Part shown: positions 1 through 10,993 of the stretch, one piece after another | Layout of the letters: the number at the start of each line of letters is the position of its first letter | Position numbering within the stretch: the stretch's first letter is position 1 | Source of the DNA: Pelobates cultripes | Lineage: Eukaryota; Chordata; Amphibia; Anura; Pelobatidae | Assembly (NCBI GenBank): GCA_933207985.1 | Contig: OW240917.1 | Coordinates: 110,518,522 to 110,582,521, forward strand | Direction of reading: 5' to 3' | Length of the DNA: 64,000 nucleotides | The notes under the pieces: generated by a model | Told to the model about the DNA's origin: nothing | The model's input: only the letters and a program-made list of their open reading frames with translations | Database searches by the model: none | Program-made: the position numbers and the translations under genes

Positions 1-24
1 TGTGTGTGTATATATATATATATA
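1..24. repeat. TG/TA microsatellite flanking the ERV1 5' LTR
   Basis: Alternating TG then TA dinucleotides run up to the first base of the LTR. The right flank of the other provirus (from 45127) is also a TA run, which matters for deciding which LTRs belong together. Confidence 0.85.
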
Positions 25-127
25 TGTTGTGGAAATAAGGTCTGCACATATTTCCTAGTTAGTGAAAAATGTCTATTTACTCATTTCACGATATATATAC
101 ATATAGCTAAGCACACACGTTATAATT

Positions 128-220
128 AAGATGGCTGCTGGAAGCTTCTAGCTCCTTCCCCCTCCCCTCCCTTTCTCCTTCCTAACATCGACTAACTACC
201 TCGTGCACCAAGATGGCGCC
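128..220 (+). promoter_or_regulatory. Two YY1-like sites in U3
   Basis: AAGATGGCTGC at 128-138 and AAGATGGCGCC at 210-220 both match the YY1-type core AAGATGGC. Both are kept in the ERV2 3' LTR. YY1 is known to bind several retroviral LTRs; use here is inferred from sequence alone. Confidence 0.4.
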
Positions 221-359
221 GGTAAACCGTGGGAGACCCTCATGGCCCCGGTGACATCACCTACAGTAGGCAGAGCATTGAAGCAACCACTTAACACCTA
301 ACCAATAATTGATGTATTATTCCATGTTATCTCTGACAATGCTTATGATGTAATTTTGC

Positions 360-392
360 TTTAAAAGGGACTTGCCGTCCCCTCTGAATAAA
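360..392 (+). promoter_or_regulatory. LTR TATA-like box and polyadenylation signal
   Basis: TTTAAAAG at 360-367 lies 20-odd bases upstream of the likely cap region, and AATAAA at 387-392 is the likely R-region polyadenylation signal. The spacing is compact, as in short-R retroviral LTRs. The equivalent sites in ERV2 are 44953-44960 and 44980-44985. Confidence 0.6.
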
Positions 393-535
393 CTTTCCTC
401 AAGTTATTCAACAACCTGGAACCTGTGTCTGGTGTGAATTACTTCAGGGAGCGTGCACGCATTGTTTCATTGATTTGGCCAGGGGCAGATACACAAAGAA
501 ATAATCAATACTTTAATTGATTTTTCCATTTCAAT

Positions 536-553
536 TGGCGCCCAACGTGGGGC
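536..553 (+). other. Primer binding site, tRNA-Lys1,2 type
   Basis: TGGCGCCCAACGTGGGGC starts two bases after the LTR end. It is the 18-base sequence complementary to the 3' end of tRNA-Lys1,2, a primer known from foamy viruses, Mason-Pfizer-type betaretroviruses and some lentiviruses. Its use with a gamma-like gag-pol layout is unusual. Confidence 0.85.
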
Positions 554-725
554 CACCGGAGGGCCGGTTCGGAGGGCCGGAACCAACGGACCGGAGCGGA
601 CCTCTGGAAAGTGGGACAAGCGGAGCCTGATCACCTCCATAATACAGCCGTTGCCTGTGTTATTCTCCTGTTTTGTGTCGGTCTGCCTCCGAGTCCACTT
701 CCGGCTTCCAGAAGGCTACTAGAGA

Positions 726-733
726 CAGGTAAT
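726..733 (+). promoter_or_regulatory. Candidate major splice donor of ERV1
   Basis: CAG|GTAAT, with the cut after 728, is a strong donor match about 175 bases downstream of the primer site, a usual position for the env-mRNA donor. It is inferred from sequence only. Confidence 0.45.
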
Positions 734-868
734 TAACTCATCCGGTGTGCCTTTTTAAGGTGAACCTGTCAATTGTCTATCTGCCTCCTGTATTCGTTTG
801 TATGTGTGGGTGCGTGTTTCTCATACTTCTTTTAAGTTTGCTTGACTGCCTAGCGGGCAGGGGACGCA

Positions 869-1032
869 TTACAGCCGGTGGGGCTGGGATTTTACAGCCG
901 GTGGGGCTGGGACTTTACAGCCGGTGGGGCTGGGATTTTACAGCCGGTGGGGCTGGGACTTTACAGCCGGTGGGGCTGGGACTTTACAGCCGGTGGGGCT
1001 GGGACTTTACAGCCGGTGGGGCTGGGATTTTA
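869..1032 (+). repeat. Seven G-rich 23 bp tandem repeats in the leader
   Basis: The unit contains ACAGCCGGTGGGGCTGGGA and occurs about seven times in a row, differing mainly by A(C/T)T near the end. An eighth isolated copy lies near 1068-1090 after a repeated GACTGCCTAGCGGGCAGGG segment. Each unit has runs of two, four and three G, so the block could form G-quadruplexes. Confidence 0.9.
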
Positions 1033-1632
1033 AGTTAGCTTGACTGCCTAGCGGGCAGGGAATGCATTACAGCCGGTGGGGCTGGGATTTTGTTTGTTTA
1101 TTACAGTGCTCCCATTAATACCTGGGTTATACCGGGACCAGCCTGGTGGGTGGAGGCTGAGGATTGCTATACTTCGATTATTTGGCACCGGTGTCATTAA
1201 CATGTACATGGCCATTTTACTCTCTGTCATTCTGTGGTTTTTGTTCAATTGTTGTTACAGCGTGGGTACCCTTGGTGTGTGTGTGTGTATTGTGTGGTTA
1301 GTTCTGGACTCCGGAGTTTATGCTCATTTATATGTTTGTGATTTTTGCAAATGTCTTCTCATTAGTGCAGCCACGTTCATCTTTTCTTTTGTGCTTTATC
1401 TCTCCTGTGCCTGTTGCCCAGAGCTGTGTTAGTCACCCACGCTCATTCGCTCCCGTCCGTGACCACCACCCCGGGTGGGCGGATCTCCGTGACTAGTCTA
1501 CGTTTGGGGAAGACGCACGGGGCTCAAGTTCTCGTGGCAGTCGAGCACTGTAGACACTCCTTTTTTCCCCTCCTTCCTTATACCTCCTCTATTCATCTGT
1601 CCTTAACAAGTGGCACGCTTTGATTAGTCAAG

Positions 1633-4600
1633 ATGGGGCAGGAACATGCTAGACCTGCTAAGGGCTTGTTGGCTTGCGACATTGTGAAAGAAAGAGCAGG
1701 GGAGGATGCAATGATGAAACTTAAAAAGATTGCTAAGGTGTGTGGCTTCCAGATGCTGCCCAGTGGGAGATTGCAGCCAGAATTTTGGAGAAAGCTACTC
1801 ATAGACAAGGAAGGTTTACTGTTGGATAACGGACTCACAAAGGTTGCAGAGGCCTGGTATCGTGTAGCTAGAGGTTTGAAACGGGAAGGTTGGGTCGAGG
1901 AAGAGTTGGAGTTTGAGGGGCAGATTGTACATGTTTACCATAGGAATATTCACAATGATGATGTTGTTTCTATTGTTCCACGGCCACCACCCTATGATGG
2001 CGCCCAGAGCGCAACAGTAACTTCCCGCCCTGCCTCCCCCGTCACAGCACAGACCCCACCCCCCGGGGGTGTGTCTCCAGCCCCCACCCCCCTATGTCCC
2101 GTGCTCGGTGTAGATGGAGCTTACTATTTCCCAGTGCCACACCACTCGTTCCCACCCACTCCCATGCACCAACCCCCCTGTGACCAAACCCCCTCTTTCA
2201 GCCATCATCCTGTTTTGCCCGTCGGAGCTCCCCCACCTCCATGCTCCCTGTTACCTTTCCCAGGGCCTGTCCTTACTCCGAGTACTGCCCCGACTATTCC
2301 CGTCTCAACTATTGAAGTCCCATCCTCCTCCTCCTCTCAATCCCTCTCCCCTCTGAGTACCCCGTCACTGGTAAACCCCGTTCCCTCACCCTCTTCGTCC
2401 ATCCTACGTCCTACGCCCCCCGCTCCTACCCACTCAACCAACCCCGTCTCCCCGGACCCCTGTCCCCCGGTTGACTTCCCTTCTCCAGTATCCTCAGGAA
2501 TCCCCGTGACCCCTATCCCTGTATCCCCATCTTCTCCCATTCCTTCTCATCCCCTCTCCTCCTCCTCCTCCATTTCCAAGGATCCCCCGCCCCTACTCTC
2601 CACTCTCATGAATCTTGTCCAGCCCGCTAGTCCCTTGCCTCCGCCCCCTTACCCACTGATTCCCCTCCCATCCTCAAGGTCTCTCCTACTGCTCCTCCTC
2701 CAGTGTTACCTCCTCCCGAAACCCCGGCCCCCTCTACCTCGTTGCCTCCCACTCCCGCGGCCGATTTGCCGTCCCTGATCTCCGCCCTCACTGCCCTAAC
2801 CCAACCCTATGCCGTCACCCCTCCTGCTCCTCCTCCAGTGTTACCTCCTCCCGAAACCCCGGCCCCCTTTACCTCGTTGCCTCCCACTCCCGCGGCCGAT
2901 TTGCCGTCCCTGATCTCCGCCCTCACCGCCCTAACCCAACCCTATGCCGCCACCCCTCCAGCCCCTTCTCCCGTGTTATCTCCCCCCGACATCCCTGCTC
3001 CCCCGACCTTATCACAGCCCCTTGACCCCGTCCCTCTGACCCCTTCCCCCGTGACCTCTGACACACCCATGACCGATGACCTGTCTGGCTCGATATCCGC
3101 CCTCTTCACTGCTGTTACCTCCCTGGTTAATTCCGCAATCCCCGGGCCGCCTCCCATTGACGTACCTCCTCTTCCTCCTCCCCCTCCCCCCGAGCCTCCA
3201 ACCCCACCCTTGTCTTCTGCCGATATCCCCGAGCCCTCCGATCCCATCTCCGCCCTCGCAAATGTCCTCAACACCCACCTTTCACGCCCTACCCAATCGG
3301 CCCCCGTGACAGCCCCTTCCACAGCCTTGGTCCCTCGTATCCCTTCCGCCGGCCCTAGTTACCCAATCATGGTGGTTGGATCCGAGGTGTCAGGGACATC
3401 TGACCATCCCTATGCGATGGGTGCCTCCCCCCAGGCTTCAGGTTTCCACCCAGCTACCTCACCTGTCACCGCTCTCCCTGTTGTCCCAGCGACAGCTACT
3501 CCTGAGACTACCCTCCGTCGTGGCCCAGTGCTGCCCGCCGAGGTAGTTGTGGTTGACCAGAATTCACCCCACCTGGGGGTGAATAGGCTCCCCCAACAGC
3601 AAACTATCCCTCAGGGATATACCCCAATCAACCATGGCGCGGATGGTGCTCCACCTATGTATGTTACCTTTAACCCTTCCCAAGCTGCTACCCTTGTGAC
3701 CTCACTCCCTGATCCTGAAAAACACCCCATGCCCTTTTTCCGTAGGATGGCTCAGATCCGTAAAACATATTCCGCTGCTTGGCGGGATCTCATTAGTCTA
3801 TGTGAAATAAAGGCTGGTGATGCATACTGGCCAATCATGGAACGGAGCTTTAATGATGCTCCACTTACTTCTGATACTGACTTTCGTTCTGGTGAAATTT
3901 TTTTGTGAACAGCTTCGTGCCTGGGCACAGGATAAACTAGCAGATCAGGCTACTTGCATTAATGATATCCTACAGGACAAACTTGAGACAGTTGAGAAGT
4001 ATCACTCTAGGTTGACTCAGACTTTTTCAGACTTAGGGTTTAGTACTTACAACAAAGCACACACCCAGATGCTATCTGCAGCTTTTGTGGCAGGGCTTAG
4101 GGAAAATATTCGTAAGGGTTTAATTTTAGCTCGTCCGGAGTATAGAATTATTCCATTGGACACTCTCTTGTTGGTAGCCAAAGGCTTAGAGTCTGTTTTG
4201 CTTCCTACACAGCGTAGAACTAGTCCTCTGATGTATGCTACCTCCACCCCAATCACAGGTCCAACCCAGGGCTCTCAGATGCTCCCCCAACAGTTCACCC
4301 AGCCCCCTCAGGCACTGCCTGCGCCAATTCCCTTCTCCCGTGACCGGACTGTCACGACAATCCGGACCTGCTTCAATTGTAATCAGCCAGGTCACTTTAG
4401 GAGGGATTGCCCACACCCTAGAGTGCTCCGCCAACAGACCCTCAGGTACCATAACCCCCATGTCACCAGCTACAACTTCCCCTCCACTGGTTATCTCCCT
4501 GCCCTACCCCATCCACAGTTGCCTCAGCTACCTCCTCCACCTCCCCCTCCCCCGCCTCCTGAGTACTCCCAAGCCCGGCTCCCCGCAGCAGAGGCCCGTG

Positions 4601-4773
4601 CATACACTCCACCCTCCACTGAAGGGTATGATACTGATGACTTCCAAGACAACCAACCTCATCCCCGCCATGCCCTCCGTTCATCCCGCCCACCCATGCA
4701 TTCTGTCAACCCTCCCTCCACCTCCCGCCGGTACCAGGGACCAGATCAGGCCCACCTTGATTTATTGCAATAG
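1633..4773 (+). pseudogene. gag: ERV1 gag, two frameshifts
   Basis: Gag polyprotein of an endogenous retrovirus: matrix, proline-rich linker, capsid and nucleocapsid. It starts MGQ, so Gly2 could be myristoylated. A PPPY late-domain motif is at residues 118-121. A long Pro/Ser/Thr-rich stretch follows, with a duplicated block of about 130 bp (2701-2955). Capsid-like sequence runs from about 3660, and one CCHC zinc knuckle (C-x2-C-x4-H-x4-C) lies near 4373-4414. The frame slips between 2631 and 2700 in a C-rich tract, and again at 3897-3905, where seven T replace the six in ERV2. The final frame ends at UAG 4771-4773, in phase with pro-pol. It could not give full-length Gag as it stands. Confidence 0.9.
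2701..2955 (+). repeat. Tandem duplication in the gag proline-rich linker
   Basis: Two adjacent copies of a roughly 130 bp block encode the same stretch, each containing PPPETPAP and LPSLISALTALTQPYA. They differ at only a few bases. The repeated peptide LPSLISALTALT is a short amphipathic-looking segment that recurs in weaker form downstream (ISALFTAVTSLVN, ISALANVLNTHL). Confidence 0.85.
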
Positions 4774-4785
4774 GTAACTGGCAAG
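4765..4785 (+). promoter_or_regulatory. gag-pro UAG readthrough site (ERV1)
   Basis: Gag ends CAA-UAG and the same reading frame continues into protease with no shift. This is the layout of gamma- and epsilon-like retroviruses, where about one ribosome in twenty reads through UAG. The downstream GTAACTGG differs from the murine leukaemia context. The identical arrangement is seen at 38419-38421 in ERV2. Confidence 0.75.
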
Positions 4786-7700
4786 CCTGTGTCAGCAACC
4801 CCTGCTATGGCAGTGTCTGCGGGGGATGGGGGAGGACCCTTGGCTACTGTAGTTCTCCCCGTGGAGGGTCACCCAACCACTTTTTTAGTTGACACAGGTG
4901 CAGCCCGTAGTGTCCTTAGGGAACAAGACCTGCCAGACCCTTCCTTCCTGTCTGACACTGATGTATCCTGTGTTGGGGTGGATGGTACACCACGCAGTAA
5001 CCCCCTTACCAAACTCTTACATGTAGGTTCACACATCCTGTCCCGTTTTGTTGTTTCCTCCACTTGCCCCATTAACCTCCTAGGTGCCGATGTCCTCTCT
5101 CGGCTCCAGGCTTCCATAACCTTTACTGCAGATGGACAAGTCGAGTTAACAACCCCCTTATCACAAAAAGATACTTCTGTGCTCTGCTCACTCCCCATCC
5201 TGTTAAACCTAACAGACAATACAGGGAATGCACGGGTCACACACACCCCCAGTGCTCTGGATCGTATCCCCCAAGAACTTTGGTCCACCGGCCCGGATGA
5301 TATTGGACGCTTACATGTACCCCCCGTCCTGGTCCAGCTCCTGCCTGGAGCACTTCCTCCTCGTAGACCTCAGTATCCTCTGAAGCCAGCACAAGCTGAA
5401 GCCATCACCAAACAAGTTGAGTCCCTGCTTGCCAAAGGTGCCCTCACCAAGTGCACATCTCCATGCAACACCCCACTTTTCCCTGTTAAAAAGCGAACTG
5501 TTAAGGGCCAACCCGACCAGTACCGCATGGTACAGGACCTCCGTGCTGTTAATGAAGTAACCATTAAAGACACTGCTATTGTTCCTAACCCCCACACCCT
5601 TTTGTCCCAAGTGCCACCAAATTCAACTGTTTTTACTGTTGTGGATCTAGCCAATGCCTTTTTCAGTGTTCCCCTTGACCCTTCCTGCCGTTTTCTCTTC
5701 GCCTTCACACATGAAGGACAACAATATACCTGGACTGTCATGCCTCAGGGAGCTCAGAATTCTCCCACACAGTTTGCTCATGCCATGTCTCTAGTTTTGG
5801 ATCCCTGGCAGAAATCTCATCTGGATGTTGTTCTACTTCAATATGTTGATGACCTCCTTCTCTGTGCTCCTAATTTGCTTATTGCAGAACGTGACTCAGA
5901 AGATCTCCTATGTTTCCTTGTTACTGCAGGGTGCAAGGCCTCAAAATCGAAGCTGCAATGGTGCCGGCCCTCTGTGGTCTTCTTGGGACATTGCATTTCC
6001 CATGGCACCAAACACCTAACCTCTCAACGGGTGCAAGCTATCCTTCAACTCCCATTACCTGCAACCCACCACTCTCTTCATGCTTTCTTGGGTCTCATCA
6101 CATACTGCAGGTCCTGGATACCTGAAGCATCCAAACTCATGCAGCCTCTCTATGATGCACTCCGGAGTGAGCCTTTTCACCTCACTGATGAAACTATTAA
6201 CTGTTTCCATACTCTGAAACGAGCTATTGCTTCTGCACCTGCTTTGGGCCTACCCAACTACCAACTCTCTTTCAATTTGTTTGTCTCTGAGAGATCAGGA
6301 CATGCTTCCGGAGTCCTTACCCAGAAACATGGGTCCAGACAACGGCCTATTGGCTACTTTTCCTGCATGCTTGACCCTGTTGCAAGGGGCAGCCCCTCTT
6401 GCCTCCGTGCTGTGTTTGCCGCCAGTGCCCTCCTGGATAAGACTAATGACTTTGTTCTAGGCCATCACCTCACAGTGTTGGCATTACTGCCATGACATTA
6501 CATTACTTACCATGACATTACTGCTATCCTGCAACAAGTCCAACCTAAGCACCTTTCCTCCCAACGCCACCTCCGCCTGCAAACCTCATTGCTTTTACCT
6601 GACAATGTGAAACTCCAGAGATGCCTTACCCTGAATCCAGCCACTCTTCTGCCACTTCCCAAGGGGGGAATTGTATACCACTGGTATAGCCTGGATATCA
6701 ACCCGGAAGTTCTAACAGATCTGCAACTACCTACACTTGCACCTCCACATGATGAACAATCAGTGGCCCTACCTCACTGTACCTTGTGGGTTAGGGATGA
6801 ACCAGGCCCTGATATGAACTATGAGAAAGAAGTGTTCCAACTTAAAGAAATCCAAATTACCCTGACTTACTTGTTTTGGGACCTCACAGGTACCATGCTC
6901 ATCTTGGTCCACCTCCCAGAGAGTGTGACACATCTCTACCACCATTGGGGAACATCGATCCCACACATATCCGTCACCAAACCCCCCGACATCTCGTGGA
7001 AAGATCTAGGCCCGATGGCCAAAACCTGGAGTCAAATGACCCCAGAACAACTGACTGCTACGGGGGTCAATAAAAAGACTATTAATTACTGTACAGCTGG
7101 GTACCCCAGGTACCACACAGAAGCCTGTGAGGATCCACTCACCACAGACTGTGACCTCGACATCCCTCATGATTGTTTTGAACAAATGAAAATGGAAACT
7201 ACACACCTACCAACTGTCTACGAAGCTGCATTACTCAACCCGGATCAAACACTATTTGTGGATGGGTCAAGATTTGCTGATGAACAGGGACAATATCACA
7301 CTGGGTATGCAGTCACCACAGAATGCCAAGTATTGCAAGCAGCTGCCCTACAACCAACTAAGTCCGCTCAGGAAGCTGAATTGACATCCCTAACTGCGGC
7401 CTGCAAATTGTCTAAAGGGTTACGTGTCAACATTTATACGGATTCAAGATATGCCCTGGGAGTAGCACATGACTTTGGCCTAATTTGGAAGACCAGAGGA
7501 TTTCTAACGGCCACTGGTACCCCAGTAAAGCATGGGGCAGCCATTGCAGAGTTGATGGATGCATTGGAGCTTCCAGCAGAAGTGGCAGTACTGAAAGTAA
7601 AAGCCCATGGAAGACTAGACACAGAAGAAGCACGTGGTAATCACCTAGCGGATCAAGCAGCTAAGGAAGCGGCACGGCAAAGATGGGAAGTGGACAGAAG

Positions 7701-8892
7701 AGTGGCCGCAGATACATTACCTATCTACACTATGCAAACATTACCTACAGATCTTAGACTACTGAAGGAACAACAAGCTGCTGCTACTCCACAGGAGAAA
7801 CAAAGTTGGAAGAGCAAAGGAGCTATACTCCGTGATGATGTTTACACTATCAATCTCAAGTTTTGCCTACCCAGAAATATGTATCCAGCGGTGGTCCAAT
7901 GGGCTCATGGGCCAGCCCACCTGTCAAAACATCTGATGAACTCATTGATTGACAAATATTTTGAAGCACCAGGCATCACTACCTTAACACAGAATTACTG
8001 TAAATCTTGTACTATATGTGCTAAATGCAATCCTGGAAAGATTATAAAGACTGCACCTAACCACCTAGCCAAGCCGCAATATCCCTTCCAGAGGATTCAG
8101 ATTGATCACATTCAGATGCCAAAAAGTGGACGTTATGAATATGCATTGGTCATAGTGGACATGTTTTCAGGATGGCCAGAGGCCTTCCCAGTGACTAACC
8201 TCACCGCGAGGACTACAGCCAAGTATCTTCTGACAGAAATTGTTTGCCGCTATGGGGTCCCAGAAGTGATTGAAAGTGACCAGGGGACCTCCTTCACTGC
8301 CTCGCTAACACGGGAAGTCTGGTCAGCACTGGGGGTGACCCTTGCATTTCACACACCATATCACCCACAGAGTAGTGGTAAGGTAGAACGCATGAATGGC
8401 ACTTTGAAAGCCAGAATGCTCAAGATGTCACAAGAAACTAACATGCCCTGGCCCGAGAGTCTCCCACTGGCATTGTTTAGTGTAAGGTACACACCTAGGG
8501 GAAAATACAGCCTATCACCCTATGAGATTTTGTTTGGTACAGCACCCAGGTTAGGTTGTTACTTTCCCCAACAGCTTCAGATTCAGTCAGATGCTATGGT
8601 AGACTATGTGACTGCCCTCTCACATGCCTTGACCAAGATACATGCCCAAGTGTTTTCTTCTATTCCAGATCCTGAGTCGAATACAGGTACACACAAGCTG
8701 CTTCCTGGTGACTGGGTTATGGTTAAGAAGTTCCTCAGGAAACACACCCTAGAACCGAGATTTGATGGTCCTTATCAAGTGCTCCTGATTACAGCAACGT
8801 CAGTTAAACTAGCTGGAAAAAGTTCCTGGATACACGCTTCACATTGCAAAAAAGTGCCTGCTCCAGAAGAAGCTGATCTTGTTGAAACATGA
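4774..8892 (+). pseudogene. pol: ERV1 pro-pol, one premature stop
   Basis: Protease, reverse transcriptase, RNase H and integrase, read from gag through UAG. The protease has LVDTGA. RT has the LPQG-like MPQGAQNSP and the YVDD box. RNase H has VDGS, an E in AQEAEL and TDSRY. Integrase carries a DD35E triad, and the C-terminal part has a DGPYQV motif like gammaretroviral GPY/F domains. A 24 bp in-frame insertion near 6484-6515, with short copies of CATTAC and CCATGACATTAC, brings in TGA at 6493-6495 in the RT-RNase H connection. The remainder, 6496-8892, is open. Otherwise it is very close to the intact copy at 38422-42516. Confidence 0.92.
8653..8668 (+). promoter_or_regulatory. Candidate env splice acceptor (ERV1)
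   Basis: A pyrimidine-rich tract ending TTCTATTCCAG, cut after 8668, lies about 220 bases upstream of the env ATG. It is the best acceptor match in that part of pol; use is inferred. Confidence 0.4.
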
Positions 8893-10805
8893 ATTTATTA
8901 TGTGTCTCGTGTTTTCTTATATTGTTGCATTTTGCCTGGGCCCAACAAGTGGCCATAACCAAAGATAATCATGTTTACACTTTCTGGTACAATTCTTCTG
9001 ATACTGATGTAGCTACATACACCTTTGATTATTGTGACATAGTTACCTGTACATTCCCACAGACACAACATGCAGCCATATACAAGGACATACCTGACAA
9101 AAAGGACCCATACATTTGTGTGACTGGAGGAGCTTGGGGACACCACTGTAGTTCATGGAAAGCTGCCGGGTGGAATACAGGTAGACCATGGGGTTACAGA
9201 CCTCAGGTTGCACTAGACAGACTTGACAAAGACGGGAAGCCCCTACTTTCTAGAATGACTCTTAGTAAACCCACAGGGTCAACTCCCATTAAACTTACCT
9301 TGAATATAGAACACCCTAGTCCAAGGGACGCAGGGGAATATGTGATGGGGATGTACTGGAAGGGAGGTGGCTCACACAATGCACTGGGGACATTCTACCT
9401 ACAAGACATGCTCACCTCCCCAGACTGGGTAGGGACCACTCATATGATCGTTAACCCATTAAAACCACATATTAAGACCCTACATGACATGGTAGCTATA
9501 GCCAACCCCACTTTTGAAGACACTATGGCAGTGGAAACTGGTTTTTCAGACACTAATTTATGGCTAGAATGGATGAGGTATAATGGCAACTCACACAATA
9601 AGACCAATTGTTACGTGTGTGGAGGAGCCAGGCCCCATCTGGGCACAGTTCCTCTGAATTTGCCTCCTGAAGTAGAATCATGTGTTCTGAGCCTATACAC
9701 ACAGTCCGTCACCAATTCCTCGACATGTGAATCATGGAAGAGAATTTACCCGATCACTCACGGACATGTAAAACCACCTGATGGAGTCACCATCTACCCA
9801 GGTAATTACACATGTTATACAATATCTAAAAACACCGGTTTATATCTGGGCAAATTCCCATCAGGGTATTTCTCAACTTACCATAATCCACCCGTATCAC
9901 TGCTAATGAATCACACAAAGACAATCGGTGATATCTATTGGTTATGTGGGGATAAACAATTGAGGTCCCAATTAATTGGACAATGGTGGGGGGAGTGTGC
10001 CCTAACTAAAGTCATAATGCCTATCCATATCATCCCAGATGGTGACCATAACACATTAAATCTCACACATGTACACTCTAGAACCAAACGAGAGACTCCT
10101 ATTCGAGGGAGTTTCGACCCCCATGTGTATATTGATGCCATAGGTGTGCCAAGGGGGGTGCCTAACGAATTCAAAGCAAGAGATGAAGTGGCTGCAGGAT
10201 TTGAGTCCCTAATTCCAATGATAACTGCTAACAAAAATGTCAATTGGATTAACTACATTTACTATAATCAACAGCGTTTTGTCAACTACACTAGGGATGC
10301 CCTACAGGGCCTGGCAGAACAATTACAAGCCACTACCCAAATGACATTTCAGAACAGAATGGCCCTAGATATGATTTTAGCCGAGAAGGGGGGTATATGT
10401 AAAATCCTCCCTGAGACCATGACATGCTGTACATACATTCCAGACAACACTGGGCCCAATGGTAAGGTGACTATGGCCATAGAGAAGCTAGATAGTCTTG
10501 CAGACGAGCTAAAGAAAAATTCAGGAGTCATCGACACTTGGGACAGATGGTTTGGATGGATGAATGGTTGGCAAAGGACCCTCTTCCAGGTGGGGACAGC
10601 TGTTCTCATAATGATCGTCATTTTCTTATTTCTGACCTGTTGTATATTCCCCTGCATACAGAAGTATCTACAGAAAGCGGTAGACAAGACTATAGATGAC
10701 GTGACCCCTACTTTCATACACCAAGACATCACAGACCTCGAAGATGATACTCCACATACACCCCTTCAATCACATCAGTTCAAACAAACAACTGCTTTCC
10801 TGTAG
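8889..10805 (+). CDS. env: ERV1 envelope polyprotein, intact 638 codons
   Basis: Envelope precursor acting at the membrane: surface subunit then transmembrane subunit. There is a signal peptide at about residues 1-19 (hydrophobic, ending FAWA), a CxxC motif (CYVC, 241-244), a furin site RTKR at 398-401, a Cys-x8-Cys-Cys motif at 504-514, and a membrane anchor at about 568-590 followed by a cytoplasmic tail of nearly 50 residues. The ATG overlaps the pol stop by four bases. The frame is fully open although gag and pol are broken. Compared with the ERV2 copy, about five residues differ, including Phe for Cys at 328, which may leave a cysteine unpaired. Gamma-type Env is the likely class. Confidence 0.93.
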   Translation: MNLLCVSCFLILLHFAWAQQVAITKDNHVYTFWYNSSDTDVATYTFDYCDIVTCTFPQTQHAAIYKDIPDKKDPYICVTGGAWGHHCSSWKAAGWNTGRPWGYRPQVALDRLDKDGKPLLSRMTLSKPTGSTPIKLTLNIEHPSPRDAGEYVMGMYWKGGGSHNALGTFYLQDMLTSPDWVGTTHMIVNPLKPHIKTLHDMVAIANPTFEDTMAVETGFSDTNLWLEWMRYNGNSHNKTNCYVCGGARPHLGTVPLNLPPEVESCVLSLYTQSVTNSSTCESWKRIYPITHGHVKPPDGVTIYPGNYTCYTISKNTGLYLGKFPSGYFSTYHNPPVSLLMNHTKTIGDIYWLCGDKQLRSQLIGQWWGECALTKVIMPIHIIPDGDHNTLNLTHVHSRTKRETPIRGSFDPHVYIDAIGVPRGVPNEFKARDEVAAGFESLIPMITANKNVNWINYIYYNQQRFVNYTRDALQGLAEQLQATTQMTFQNRMALDMILAEKGGICKILPETMTCCTYIPDNTGPNGKVTMAIEKLDSLADELKKNSGVIDTWDRWFGWMNGWQRTLFQVGTAVLIMIVIFLFLTCCIFPCIQKYLQKAVDKTIDDVTPTFIHQDITDLEDDTPHTPLQSHQFKQTTAFL

Positions 10806-10993
10806 GGACAGTATAGGGAAAGCGTCTGTCTTGACTGGCGAGTCTCACGTGTGGAGATGTAGTGGACTAGCCACTGCGGGTTACCCGCGGAGTGAAGTGT
10901 TCGATGCTAGTTAAGGCAGATAGGTTGCAGGCAACTAGGGACATATTAGGGACAGTGGCAGTTGTTATGGTAAATAGCCATTTTAGGGGGGAC
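10806..10993 (+). other. ERV1 post-env region and polypurine tract
   Basis: 188 bp between env and the 3' LTR, conserved in ERV2 (44430-44617). It has a small hairpin GCGGGTTACCCGC near 10876-10888 and ends with the purine tract AGGGGGGAC (10985-10993) directly before the LTR TG, the expected plus-strand primer. No open frame of note is present. Confidence 0.75.

Larger units (their letters stand above)
25..533 (+). repeat. ERV1 5' LTR (509 bp)
   Basis: It begins TGTTGTGG and ends TTTCA, and is followed after two bases by a primer binding site. The same 509 bp unit recurs at 44618-45126 and, split by an insertion, at 10994-11068 plus 14676-15116. U3 would run from 25 to about 385, with a TATA-like box at 360-367 and a polyadenylation signal at 387-392. 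It differs from the ERV2 3' LTR at about two positions by eye, but from the ERV1 3' LTR at about a dozen. Confidence 0.93.
554..1632 (+). other. ERV1 untranslated leader
   Basis: About 1.08 kb separates the primer site from the gag start. It should hold the splice donor and the packaging signal. Several short open frames exist, but none is in frame with gag without stops and none resembles a known accessory protein. A block of G-rich 23 bp repeats lies in the middle. Confidence 0.7.

Noticed and set aside
745..1432. Two open frames in the ERV1 leader, possible accessory genes
   Set aside because: The first is the translation of the G-rich tandem repeat, and the second is a hydrophobic frame out of phase with gag and without any recognised motif or start context.
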